DNA of 18,567 nt from an uncultured Candidatus Saccharibacteria bacterium. GTDB taxonomy: Bacteria > Patescibacteriota > Saccharimonadia > Saccharimonadales > Saccharimonadaceae. How positions within the stretch are numbered: position 1 is the stretch's first letter; each line of letters starts with the position of its first letter. The notes under the pieces were generated by a model, which did not search any database, had not been told where the DNA came from, and saw only the letters and a program-made list of their open reading frames with translations. The DNA lies in the NCBI GenBank assembly GCA_937902295.1, contig CALGUM010000004.1:1-18567 (forward strand), given 5' to 3'. This document shows positions 6,790-12,714 of this stretch, in pieces. The translations under genes and the position numbers were made by a program.

Positions 6790-6919
6790 GGAGAGATGAC
6801 CGAGTGGTTTGTGGAGCCGCACGAAATTGTCTGACAGCTTGCTGGCGAGACGATGAGGAGGCGGAAGAGCGAAGCGATAGGTACTGGTCTTGAAAACTGT
6901 TTTCGAGAGCCTATATCCG
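6790..6919 (+). pseudogene. Broken tRNA-Ser copy A with a 68-nt insert in the D-loop
   Basis: 6790-6810 is identical to the first 21 bases of the intact tRNA-Ser(UGA) that follows. A 68-nt insert (6811-6878) comes next, in the D-loop, then 19 more identical bases (6879-6897) through the anticodon TGA. After that the variable arm and most of the T arm are gone. The sequence ends in TATATCC plus G (6912-6919), where the intact gene has TCTCTCC plus G, giving two mismatches in the acceptor stem and no CCA. The insert holds a hairpin (ATTGTCT 6826-6832 with AGACGAT 6848-6854, inner CAG/CTG). It cannot fold as a normal tRNA. Confidence 0.75.
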
Positions 6920-6937
6920 TTAACAGTATGACATTTT

Positions 6938-7022
6938 GGAGAGATGACCGAGTGGTTTAAGGTACTGGTCTTGAAAACCAGCGTGGGGCAACTCACCGTG
7001 GGTTCGAATCCCACTCTCTCCG
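6938..7022 (+). tRNA. tRNA-Ser(UGA)
   Basis: The acceptor stem GGAGAGA pairs perfectly with TCTCTCC, with discriminator G and an encoded CCA at 7023-7025. The anticodon stem CTGGT/ACCAG encloses CTTGAAA with anticodon TGA at 6972-6974. The long variable arm GTGGG/CTCAC is diagnostic of tRNA-Ser, and the T arm is GTGGG-TTCGAAT-CCCAC. It reads UCA and probably other UCN codons. Transcribed from 6746-6775 through broken copy A and ended by the hairpin at 7027-7060. Confidence 0.96.
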
Positions 7023-7026
7023 CCAT

Positions 7027-7060
7027 AAAAATACCATAGCTATCTGGCTATGGTATTTTT
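7027..7060 (+). terminator. Intrinsic terminator after tRNA-Ser(UGA)
   Basis: A perfect 14-bp stem (7027-7040 with 7047-7060), 6-nt loop, core ATACCATAGC/GCTATGGTAT, ending in a T-run. Confidence 0.85.
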
Positions 7061-7108
7061 ATATGCATAAAGTCGGCTCGAGGCCACGGGCGTAACTGTG
7101 TCGCGCAA

Positions 7109-7211
7109 ACCGTGGGTTCGGCGTAGTGAGTGGTAGCGTCATAAAGCAGCGTGAGCTATTTTATGACGCGCACGAGCGGAGGAGCGAAGCGCTATCCCAC
7201 TCTCTCCGCCA
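7109..7211 (+). pseudogene. Broken tRNA-Ser copy C: 3' part with a 73-nt insert in the T-loop
   Basis: 7109-7120 matches the intact tRNA from the end of the variable arm to TTCG of the T-loop. A 73-nt insert follows (7121-7193), then ATCCCAC, TCTCTCC, G and CCA (7194-7211), identical to the 3' end of the intact gene. The 5' half is missing or altered beyond recognition; 7060-7108 shows only weak traces. The insert contains a perfect 10-bp hairpin (GCGTCATAAA 7136-7145 with 7160-7169). It ends in an 18-nt tail (7176-7193) that matches the tail of the insert in copy A at 16 of 18 positions. A terminator follows. Confidence 0.75.
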
Positions 7212-7219
7212 AGATAAAC

Positions 7220-7257
7220 CGTCTTACGAACTATATGCCGTAAGACGTTTTCTTTTT
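7220..7257 (+). terminator. Hairpin terminator behind broken tRNA copy C
   Basis: A 9-bp perfect stem CGTCTTACG/CGTAAGACG (7220-7228, 7239-7247) followed by TTTTCTTTTT. Its left arm overlaps the last codons of the minus-strand pilin paralogue. Confidence 0.75.
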
Positions 7258-7706
7258 GCCTTAACAAACAACCTCCCCCCGTTATATACAAGCAAGAAGT
7301 TGGTTGCGCCGCCCCCGCCACCAGTAAACCAGCCACCTTCTGAGAACGTGCCAGTAATGAAGTTAACTGCTGCGTAGGCAAGCAGGGCGATAATCACACC
7401 GACAATGGCATACAGAATGGTGTTCTTTGCAGCACTTACGTTCGCTGAATCACCACCCGACAAGATGTAGCGCAATCCTCCGATAATAATCATAATTACG
7501 CTGATTGCCCCAATGATAAACAGCATGACGTTGGTGATCTGTGCGAAAATGCCGCCGTCGCCAAATAATACCGCAGGTTGATCGTCCCCTCGCGCAGCTG
7601 CCGCTCCGCCAGAAGCGCCACCATCTATTGCCGATGTTGGTGCAGCCATGGCAAGCACAATCATGGTTGCGATTACGAGTGAAATGCTATGAAGTTTTCG
7701 TACCAC
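7224..7706 (-). CDS. Ninth VirB2/TrbC-like pilin paralogue, with an unusual C-terminal extension
   Basis: 160 residues from a GTG start at 7706 with AAAAGG six bases upstream. Signal peptide 1 to about 26 (PTSA-I), a Gly/Ala-rich exported segment without cysteines, DDQPAVLFGDGGIF (41-54), TM1 about 57-77, GGLRYILSGGD and AAKNTILY, TM2 about 97-117 and NFITGTF. It is a close paralogue of the last pilin of the array. That relative ends a few residues later, whereas here about 37 more residues follow: a Gly-rich stretch, then a hydrophobic and polybasic tail (KAKRKR). The tail is encoded by DNA that overlaps the terminator of broken tRNA copy C, so it may come from loss of the original stop. A G6 run in the coding strand of the tail is a possible frameshift site. 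Confidence 0.8.
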   Translation of the reverse strand: MVRKLHSISLVIATMIVLAMAAPTSAIDGGASGGAAAARGDDQPAVLFGDGGIFAQITNVMLFIIGAISVIMIIIGGLRYILSGGDSANVSAAKNTILYAIVGVIIALLAYAAVNFITGTFSEGGWFTGGGGGATNFLLVYNGGRLFVKAKRKRLTAYSS

Positions 7707-7736
7707 GGGAAGCCTTTTGTTAATGCTATTGGCAAT

Positions 7737-7765
7737 ACTATACCAAAGTTTTTTTGGTTTGTCTA
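7737..7765 (-). promoter_or_regulatory. Promoter of the ninth pilin paralogue
   Basis: Minus strand: TAGACA (7765-7760), a 17-nt spacer and TATAGT (7742-7737), one mismatch each. Expected start is about 7730. The -35 overlaps the -35 of the divergent tRNA promoter. Confidence 0.6.
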
Positions 7766-7787
7766 TCAGAGGTGCTTGTGGTACAAT
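7759..7787 (+). promoter_or_regulatory. Promoter of tRNA-Ser(GCU)
   Basis: TTGTCT (7759-7764), a 17-nt spacer and TACAAT (7782-7787) with an extended -10 TGG. The transcript would carry a leader of about 70 nt before the tRNA. The -35 is shared with the divergent pilin promoter. Confidence 0.55.
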
Positions 7788-7865
7788 TATTCAAGTTGAC
7801 GAGGTGCGGCAGTGCCAAACCACACAACATCTAGGTACACATTCAGCCAGTACCCAGAATAGTAC

Positions 7866-7955
7866 GGAGGAGTACCCAAGTGGCTGAAGGGGACGGTTTG
7901 CTAAATCGTTAGTACGGGGAGACCTGTAGCGGGGGTTCGAATCCCCCCTCCTCCG
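7866..7955 (+). tRNA. tRNA-Ser(GCU)
   Basis: The acceptor stem GGAGGAG pairs with CTCCTCC, discriminator G, with CCA encoded at 7956-7958. The anticodon loop TTGCTAA carries anticodon GCT at 7900-7902. A long variable arm (GTACGGGGAGACCTGTAGC region) and T arm GGGGG-TTCGAAT-CCCCC confirm class II tRNA-Ser. It reads AGC and AGU codons. Confidence 0.95.
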
Positions 7956-7969
7956 CCATAGAGCTTATG

Positions 7970-8005
7970 TTTAAGATGAAGGTGTATGCCTTCATCTTAA
8001 ATTTT
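7970..8005 (+). terminator. Intrinsic terminator after tRNA-Ser(GCU)
   Basis: A perfect 13-bp stem (7970-7982 with 7989-8001; core AAGATGAAGG/CCTTCATCTT) with a 6-nt loop and a short T-run. Confidence 0.8.
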
Positions 8006-8026
8006 GTGCATGTGTGATAGCATTGA

Positions 8027-8057
8027 ATTTATTTTATTTTATTTTATTTTATAAAAT
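8027..8057. repeat. ATTTT pentanucleotide repeat
   Basis: Four perfect ATTTT units (8031-8050) preceded by a partial unit. The right end forms the 12-bp palindrome ATTTTATAAAAT (8046-8057). It lies between the tRNA terminator and the end of the minus-strand gene that stops at 8073; length may vary between strains. Confidence 0.7.
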
Positions 8058-8072
8058 AACTTTAAGGGTGTC

Positions 8073-8561
8073 CTAGTGGATGATATCGGAGTCAATTATA
8101 TTACTCTTTTTGAAACCATCTCTTAATTCTGTAAAATTTCGTCGCAACTCCCCCGGCTCCTTGGCGAGACTACCCACGTAGGACTCTTGGATGCTTGTGC
8201 GACTGGCTAGGTCGTAGACGACGCGTATCAGAATGAATAGTTTTGGTGTGCCAACTTTTTCGGCGATACCGCTAATTTGGTCGGCGATCTTACGTGACAG
8301 GGTTTTTTGTGAGGTTGACATACTTGGGCGAAGTTTCAAGCTGATAAAAAAACTAATCCCCCATCCAGCTAGGCATGCCAAAAACAGTGGTGTTGCCAAT
8401 AAAACTATCATCCACCACAAGGGATGAACGGCGCTCGCTAACCACCAGGACAGCCCAAAAAGTACGCCATATATGCCTAGTACTACTGCTAAAATCGGCC
8501 ATAGCAGTGAAAATACAAATGTACTCGCTACTGCCCTTGTCGCCAAAATTGTTGTATCCAT
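8073..8561 (-). CDS. Hypothetical protein with two N-terminal membrane helices
   Basis: 162 residues. Two hydrophobic helices (about 10-43 and 47-75, rich in Leu, Trp and Ala) are followed by a basic and polar cytoplasmic-type region to the end. No family is recognised. The predicted -10 TATACT lies only 6 nt before ATG 8561 and is part of a 12-bp palindrome shared with the divergent HIT gene, so a leaderless message is expected; there is no ribosome site. Confidence 0.7.
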   Translation of the reverse strand: MDTTILATRAVASTFVFSLLWPILAVVLGIYGVLFGLSWWLASAVHPLWWMIVLLATPLFLACLAGWGISFFISLKLRPSMSTSQKTLSRKIADQISGIAEKVGTPKLFILIRVVYDLASRTSIQESYVGSLAKEPGELRRNFTELRDGFKKSNIIDSDIIH

Positions 8562-8565
8562 ACAC

Positions 8566-8577
8566 GTAGTATACTAC
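8566..8577. promoter_or_regulatory. Palindromic bidirectional -10 element
   Basis: GTAGTATACTAC is its own reverse complement and contains TATACT on both strands (plus 8570-8575, minus 8573-8568). On each side exactly six bases separate the hexamer from the ATG (8582 plus, 8561 minus). -35 elements are weak on both sides. Confidence 0.6.
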
Positions 8578-8581
8578 TAGT

Positions 8582-8974
8582 ATGATTGATTCGATATTTA
8601 CGAAAATTATCAATGGCGACATCCCCAGCCATAAGATATACGAAGATGAGTACACCTATGCGTTTCTGGATATTAACCCTATTGCGCCCGGTCATACACT
8701 TGTCGTACCCAAGCAGCAAGTAGAATTTGTATGGGATCTCGAGGAAGAACCCTACCTTGCGCTCCAACGCGCAGTCAAAAAAATAGCCCTTCAACTTCGC
8801 GCTCGCATGAGTGTCCCCTACGTAGGCGAACAGATTGTCGGCGTGGATGTGCCTCATGCGCACGTACACCTGATACCTTTTTCAAAAGTGAGTGAGTTTA
8901 AGGCAGCGCAGGACCCGGCTGTCGAACCAAATCACGAGCAATTGGCACAAATTGCCCAGAAGCTGGCCTTCTAG
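8582..8974 (+). CDS. HIT family nucleotide hydrolase/transferase
   Basis: 130 residues, normal for bacterial HIT (HinT-like) proteins. HIT proteins hydrolyse nucleotide phosphoramidates or related adenylates through a nucleophilic histidine. The triad H-x-H-x-H is seen at His92, His94 and His96 within PHAHVHLIPF. The N-terminus has the usual FTKIINGDIPSHKIYEDEYTYAFLDINP.. opening, and GHTLVVPK (37-44) is the conserved strand. Expected to be leaderless. The rlmH start follows the stop with no gap, so the two are surely one transcript. Confidence 0.93.
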   Translation: MIDSIFTKIINGDIPSHKIYEDEYTYAFLDINPIAPGHTLVVPKQQVEFVWDLEEEPYLALQRAVKKIALQLRARMSVPYVGEQIVGVDVPHAHVHLIPFSKVSEFKAAQDPAVEPNHEQLAQIAQKLAF

Positions 8975-9430
8975 ATGTCTCTACGAATCATAGCAGTCGG
9001 CAAAAAGCACGAAGATTGGATAGTAACAGGTCTCGAGCGCTATCAGAAGCGTCTCAAGAAGCCATACGACATCGAATGGGTGCTGATTCCGCACTCGAGC
9101 CTTAGCGGGCAACAAGCGCGTTCTGAGGAGTCCGCACGTATACTTTCTAAGTTAACGACAGGCACCTATACGATGCTTCTGGACGAAACGGGACAAAATA
9201 TCGACTCCCCTACGTTTGCGAGCCTCCTTGAGACACAGTTTACTCGAAGGGGTGTCACGATTATCATCGGCGGCGCATATGGTGTAACCCCCGAACTGCG
9301 CACACACGCAGATTTTGTGTGGTCACTTTCGAAACTTGTATTCCCCCACCAGTTAGTAAGACTCTTGCTTATAGAGCAAATATACCGAGCGCAGGAAATC
9401 CATCATGGTGGAAAGTACCATCATTTTTAG
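8975..9430 (+). CDS. rlmH: 23S rRNA (pseudouridine-1915-N3)-methyltransferase RlmH
   Basis: 151 residues, slightly shorter than the usual 155-160. A SPOUT-class, SAM-dependent enzyme that methylates pseudouridine 1915 in helix 69 of 23S rRNA on the assembled ribosome. Visible signatures are LLDETG (68-73), IIIGGAYGV (96-104) at the SAM-binding knot, LS...PHQL.R..L.EQIYRA (118-139), and the C-terminal GGKYHHF used in catalysis. It starts immediately after the HIT gene stop. Confidence 0.94.
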   Translation: MSLRIIAVGKKHEDWIVTGLERYQKRLKKPYDIEWVLIPHSSLSGQQARSEESARILSKLTTGTYTMLLDETGQNIDSPTFASLLETQFTRRGVTIIIGGAYGVTPELRTHADFVWSLSKLVFPHQLVRLLLIEQIYRAQEIHHGGKYHHF

Positions 9431-9453
9431 TGTATAGATGATTCTGAAAAGGG

Positions 9454-9639
9454 TTATCGGATCGCGCCGAGGAATACGTAGAGTACTCCTGCAAATGCCA
9501 CAAGGGCAACTAGGATTACAAGAATTGCTGCCCATACGGGTAGTTTTTCTCTTTGCTTTGTGTCAGGAAAGGAATGGTCCGAGAACAAAGTAGGAACATG
9601 TAGGATAAGGTACGCGATAAGTCTGAGTGTGAAGCGCAT
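9454..9639 (-). CDS. Small membrane protein, 61 residues
   Basis: Start chosen at ATG 9639 (MRFTLRLIAY): TATACT on the minus strand (9651-9646) lies exactly six bases upstream, the same geometry as other predicted leaderless genes here. The open frame continues upstream to 9684, but that part would cover the -10. Residues 3-16 are moderately hydrophobic, 20-32 polar, and 34-58 form a strong transmembrane helix (VWAAILVILVALVAFAGVLY). No family is recognised. Confidence 0.6.
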   Translation of the reverse strand: MRFTLRLIAYLILHVPTLFSDHSFPDTKQREKLPVWAAILVILVALVAFAGVLYVFLGAIR

Positions 9640-9645
9640 ATGTAC

Positions 9646-9651
9646 AGTATA
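9646..9651 (-). promoter_or_regulatory. -10 element of the 61-residue membrane protein gene
   Basis: TATACT on the minus strand followed by GTACAT and ATG. No convincing -35 was found. Confidence 0.45.
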
Positions 9652-9677
9652 CATCATTATTATATACAACCACATTA

Positions 9678-9706
9678 TTGACATTTTATATAACTTATGC
9701 TAATAT
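9678..9706 (+). promoter_or_regulatory. Strong promoter of the orphan gene at 9738
   Basis: A perfect TTGACA (9678-9683), a 17-nt spacer and TAATAT (9701-9706). Expected start is about 9713, giving a leader of about 25 nt. Confidence 0.7.
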
Positions 9707-9737
9707 ACATAGTGTAATCAACTAAACACAAACAACT

Positions 9738-10049
9738 ATGGAATACTTACACAAATCTGCGATTGGATTTCTTGCACTCAGTACTATGTGCGGTGTGTTC
9801 GTTCACGATACGAACCTCGACAAGGCTACTGTTCAGGTCATATCCCGCAAGGCTGGTTCACATGATTATTCTGTGAGCTCACCTTCATCTCACCCACACA
9901 CACACAGTGAACGTGGCTCATTAGGTTCGCGTCCTGCGGCGTCAGTTGCCCGTGACCCTCGTGATGACAAGATGGGTCAGAAGCACAATGTCGACTACCT
10001 GCGCCTGCCCGGCAGTTCAAATGCGGATAATACGCTCGTACTAGCTTAG
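9738..10049 (+). CDS. Orphan hypothetical protein, possibly secreted
   Basis: 103 residues, no family recognised. Residues 8-22 are a weak hydrophobic stretch (AIGFLALSTMCGVFV) after one basic residue and may act as a signal or anchor. The remainder is polar, with a Ser/His-rich part (SSPSSHPHTHSERGS, about 48-62) and low complexity. No ribosome site is visible before ATG 9738, but the promoter is one of the best in the window. The last nine bases overlap the convergent end of valS. Coding status rests on the promoter and uninterrupted frame, so it is only moderately sure. Confidence 0.5.
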   Translation: MEYLHKSAIGFLALSTMCGVFVHDTNLDKATVQVISRKAGSHDYSVSSPSSHPHTHSERGSLGSRPAASVARDPRDDKMGQKHNVDYLRLPGSSNADNTLVLA

Positions 10050-12590
10050 TACGTCGAGTTCGGCGACGAGCTGCGTAATAAGCGTATCTGTGGCTATGAG
10101 TTCTTGGCGTGTCTCTTCTACTAGCTTCTCGGGGGCTTTTGCGACGTAATTCTCGTTACCAAGCCTATCTTCAAGCAGTTGTTTTTTGTGCCGCGTTTCT
10201 GCGAGGCGCACTTCTAGGTTTGTCTGATGCTCATACAGAGTATCTTCGTCGATATCAAGCCATGCTTCGCGTCCAGAGGCAGCCAGGCGTAGTCCACGCG
10301 CTTGATCTACAGGAGTGACGCTACTCACTCGGGCAAGTTGTCGAATAAGTTCTGCATTTTCTTCTATCATGGTGTCTTTTTGATATAACATGGCGTAGCG
10401 CTTGTTTCCTGGCAGCTCGCTAGTAACATAACGCGCTTCTGTGACAAGTGCCTGGATACGAGTGAACGCCTCGGCGGCAATATCGTCGTACTCGGCCTCT
10501 TCTGGCCAACCTTCGAGTATGAGCACGCTATCTGTCCACGGAAGTGTTTGCCAGATGGTTTCGGTCACAAATGGCGCGAATGGATGCGCAATACGAAGGC
10601 ACTGATCAAGGGCCCATGCGAGCAAGTGTGGATTTGGCTGTGATTTACTGGCCTCTATATACCAGTCGGCCACACTATCCCAGATCACATGATAGACTGC
10701 CTCCCCTGCCTCGGCGATGCGATACCCTGTGAGCTGTGCGCTGATATCCAGATGTGCGCGGTTGAGTTCGCGGACAATCCAGTGGTCTGCCGCGGTAACA
10801 GGTTGCGCGGGTTGCGGTGTGAAATCCTCACCAAGTTTGTCTAGAATGAACCGAGATATATTCCACAGTTTATTGCAAAAATTTCTTCCTGCGACCACTT
10901 TACTAGTGGAGAACGCTTGATTTTGACCAGCGCTACGGCTTGATACCAGGCCAAAACGTAGTGCGTCAGAACCGTATTCGGAAAGTATCTCCATTGGGTT
11001 GATGACATTGCCCTTACTTTTGCTCATTTTTTGCCCGTGCTCATCGAGCACTAAGCCATGGAGGTAGACGTCTTTAAAGGGTATAGAACCAGTGGTGTAG
11101 ATGCCGAGCATAATCATACGTGCAACCCACTGATAAAGGATGTCGTGGCCTGTTTCGAGTACACTTGTTGGATAGTACTTTGCAAGCTCTCCACCATCGA
11201 GATACTCAGTGGTGATAAACGGCCACTGGCCACTAGAAAACCAGGTGTCAAACGTATCTTCTTCTCTGGTATATGTTGTGCCATTTACAACTATGTCTTT
11301 ATCTTCAACCCTATCGTCATAGATCCAATCTGTCGAATCATTGACATTGACAAAGGCGGGAATCGGGATACCCCACGGGATCTGGCGTGAAATATTCCAA
11401 TCTTTTAGATTGCGGTAGTACTGCAAAATTGCAGATTTACGGCTGGCAGGGTAAAAGGTTATCTCCCCTGCTTCTATGGCCGCAATTGCTTTTTCTGCGA
11501 GAGGTGTAACGTTAATGAACCACTGGTCTTTGATAAGTGGCTGGATCGGAAGACCACTCTTGTAGTCGTACCCCACAGAATGCTCAATCGTTTCCTCTCC
11601 CCTGCGAAGCTCGAGGGCTTCAAGAGCGGCGAGGACTTTTTTGCGTGCGTCATCGACTTCGAGTCCTGTATAGTTCCCCGCAGCATCGGTCATTCGACCA
11701 TCAAACCCAATTACCTGGATACGTTCGAGGTTGTGTCGGTTCCCTATTTCAAAGTCATTGGGGTCGTGTGCCGGTGTGATTTTAACTGCACCTGTACCGT
11801 ACTTTGGATCGACATAGTTATCGGCGATTATGGGAATTTCACGATCAGTGAGCGGAAGCTGTACGGTACTGCCTATGAGGTGCGCATAGCGTTCGTCTTC
11901 TGGATGTACAGCTACTGCGGTGTCACCGAGCATTGTTTCGGGGCGTGTCGTCGCGACAATAATCTCATCAACCTTGTCAACAACCGGGTAGGCGATTTTC
12001 CAGATCTTGCCTTTTTCGGTGCGGTGTTCAACTTCGATATCGGCGTAGCTTGTCTGATACTTGGTGCTGTAATTAACGATGCGCTCACCTCTGTAAATAA
12101 GCCCCTCGTCCCACATTTTTCTGAACGTGGAGTAGACAGTATCAATCACCTTTTTGTCGAGTGTAAAGGTTAATTTACTCCAGTCGGCACTCGCTCCGAG
12201 GGCTCGCAGTTGCAGCTCCATATTGCCACGTTGCTCATCGACAAAATTCCAGACTTGGCTGTAGAGCTGTTCCCTACTGAAGTCAAACCGACTCTGCCCT
12301 TTTTCGCGGAGTATGCGTTCGTATACGACCCATGTTTCGAACCCTGCGTGATCAGCACCAGGTAGATATACAGTGTCAAACCCTTTCATGCGGTGGTAGC
12401 GAACTAATATGTCCTGGACCTCTACCATAAGTGCATGGCCCACATGGAGGTTGCCATTGGCATTTGGTGGCGGCATTACTACTGCATACGGCTCACCTTC
12501 TCCGCGAGGTGAAAAGGCACCAGATGTTTCCCACATGGCGTAAATCTTTGGTTCGTATTGGTTCGGGTCGTATGTCTTTGCTAGTTGCAT
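10041..12590 (-). CDS. valS: Valyl-tRNA synthetase
   Basis: 849 residues from ATG 12590, which has AGGA seven bases upstream; an in-frame GTG at 12647 would add 19 residues unlike any ValRS. A class I synthetase that charges tRNA-Val and edits misactivated threonine. The HIGH-type signature is HVGH (49-52), the KMSKS motif is at 521-525, the CP1 editing region shows ATTRPETMLGDTAVAVHP (213-230) and GTGAVKITPAHDPNDF, and the anticodon-binding domain is followed by a C-terminal coiled coil (about 780-845). The usual RQLWWGH segment is RQIPWGIPIPAF here, a variant form. It converges with the orphan gene, overlapping by nine bases. Confidence 0.97.
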   Translation of the reverse strand: MQLAKTYDPNQYEPKIYAMWETSGAFSPRGEGEPYAVVMPPPNANGNLHVGHALMVEVQDILVRYHRMKGFDTVYLPGADHAGFETWVVYERILREKGQSRFDFSREQLYSQVWNFVDEQRGNMELQLRALGASADWSKLTFTLDKKVIDTVYSTFRKMWDEGLIYRGERIVNYSTKYQTSYADIEVEHRTEKGKIWKIAYPVVDKVDEIIVATTRPETMLGDTAVAVHPEDERYAHLIGSTVQLPLTDREIPIIADNYVDPKYGTGAVKITPAHDPNDFEIGNRHNLERIQVIGFDGRMTDAAGNYTGLEVDDARKKVLAALEALELRRGEETIEHSVGYDYKSGLPIQPLIKDQWFINVTPLAEKAIAAIEAGEITFYPASRKSAILQYYRNLKDWNISRQIPWGIPIPAFVNVNDSTDWIYDDRVEDKDIVVNGTTYTREEDTFDTWFSSGQWPFITTEYLDGGELAKYYPTSVLETGHDILYQWVARMIMLGIYTTGSIPFKDVYLHGLVLDEHGQKMSKSKGNVINPMEILSEYGSDALRFGLVSSRSAGQNQAFSTSKVVAGRNFCNKLWNISRFILDKLGEDFTPQPAQPVTAADHWIVRELNRAHLDISAQLTGYRIAEAGEAVYHVIWDSVADWYIEASKSQPNPHLLAWALDQCLRIAHPFAPFVTETIWQTLPWTDSVLILEGWPEEAEYDDIAAEAFTRIQALVTEARYVTSELPGNKRYAMLYQKDTMIEENAELIRQLARVSSVTPVDQARGLRLAASGREAWLDIDEDTLYEHQTNLEVRLAETRHKKQLLEDRLGNENYVAKAPEKLVEETRQELIATDTLITQLVAELDVLS

Positions 12591-12608
12591 GGATGGTCCT
12601 GTTGATAT

Positions 12609-12624
12609 TGTTTCACGTGAAATG
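12609..12624. promoter_or_regulatory. parS-like ParB-binding palindrome
   Basis: TGTTTCACGTGAAATG matches the widespread bacterial parS consensus TGTTTCACGTGAAACA at 14 of 16 positions, including the whole inner TTTCACGTGAAA palindrome. It lies in the valS leader, about 19 nt upstream of the ATG. No parA or parB is in the window. Confidence 0.6.
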
Positions 12625-12703
12625 CAGCACAAACCTAATACTCTCACGTCAAAAATCGAGAGCGTACCTACCCAGGTTTCACCACATGTTTGTTTCTATC
12701 TAT

Positions 12704-12712
12704 AGTATATCA
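12704..12712 (-). promoter_or_regulatory. Extended -10 promoter of valS
   Basis: Minus strand TGATATACT: an extended -10 TG plus TATACT. It would give a leader of about 107 nt containing the parS-like palindrome. No clear -35 and no T-box motif were seen. Confidence 0.4.
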
Positions 12713-12714
12713 CA

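Noticed and set aside
6790..6919. Copy A as a working tRNA with an intron
   Set aside because: The extra sequence lies in the D-loop and not the anticodon loop, the variable and T arms are lost, the acceptor stem has two mismatches and CCA is missing.
9688..9705. A 13-base match (ACTTATGCTAATA) between the promoter at 9678 and the minus-strand promoter of the kinase-fold gene
   Set aside because: A match of this length is expected by chance a few times in a window of this size, more so in AT-rich promoter DNA.
11580..12173. Long plus-strand open frame opposite valS
   Set aside because: Valine-tRNA synthetase coding is unambiguous on the minus strand; the opposite frame is a by-product of its codon use and has no promoter or ribosome site.
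12591..12703. T-box riboswitch in the valS leader
   Set aside because: The leader is only about 107 nt and shows neither the conserved T-box sequence nor a terminator/antiterminator pair; the only clear structures are the parS-like palindrome and a small CTCTC/GAGAG inverted repeat.
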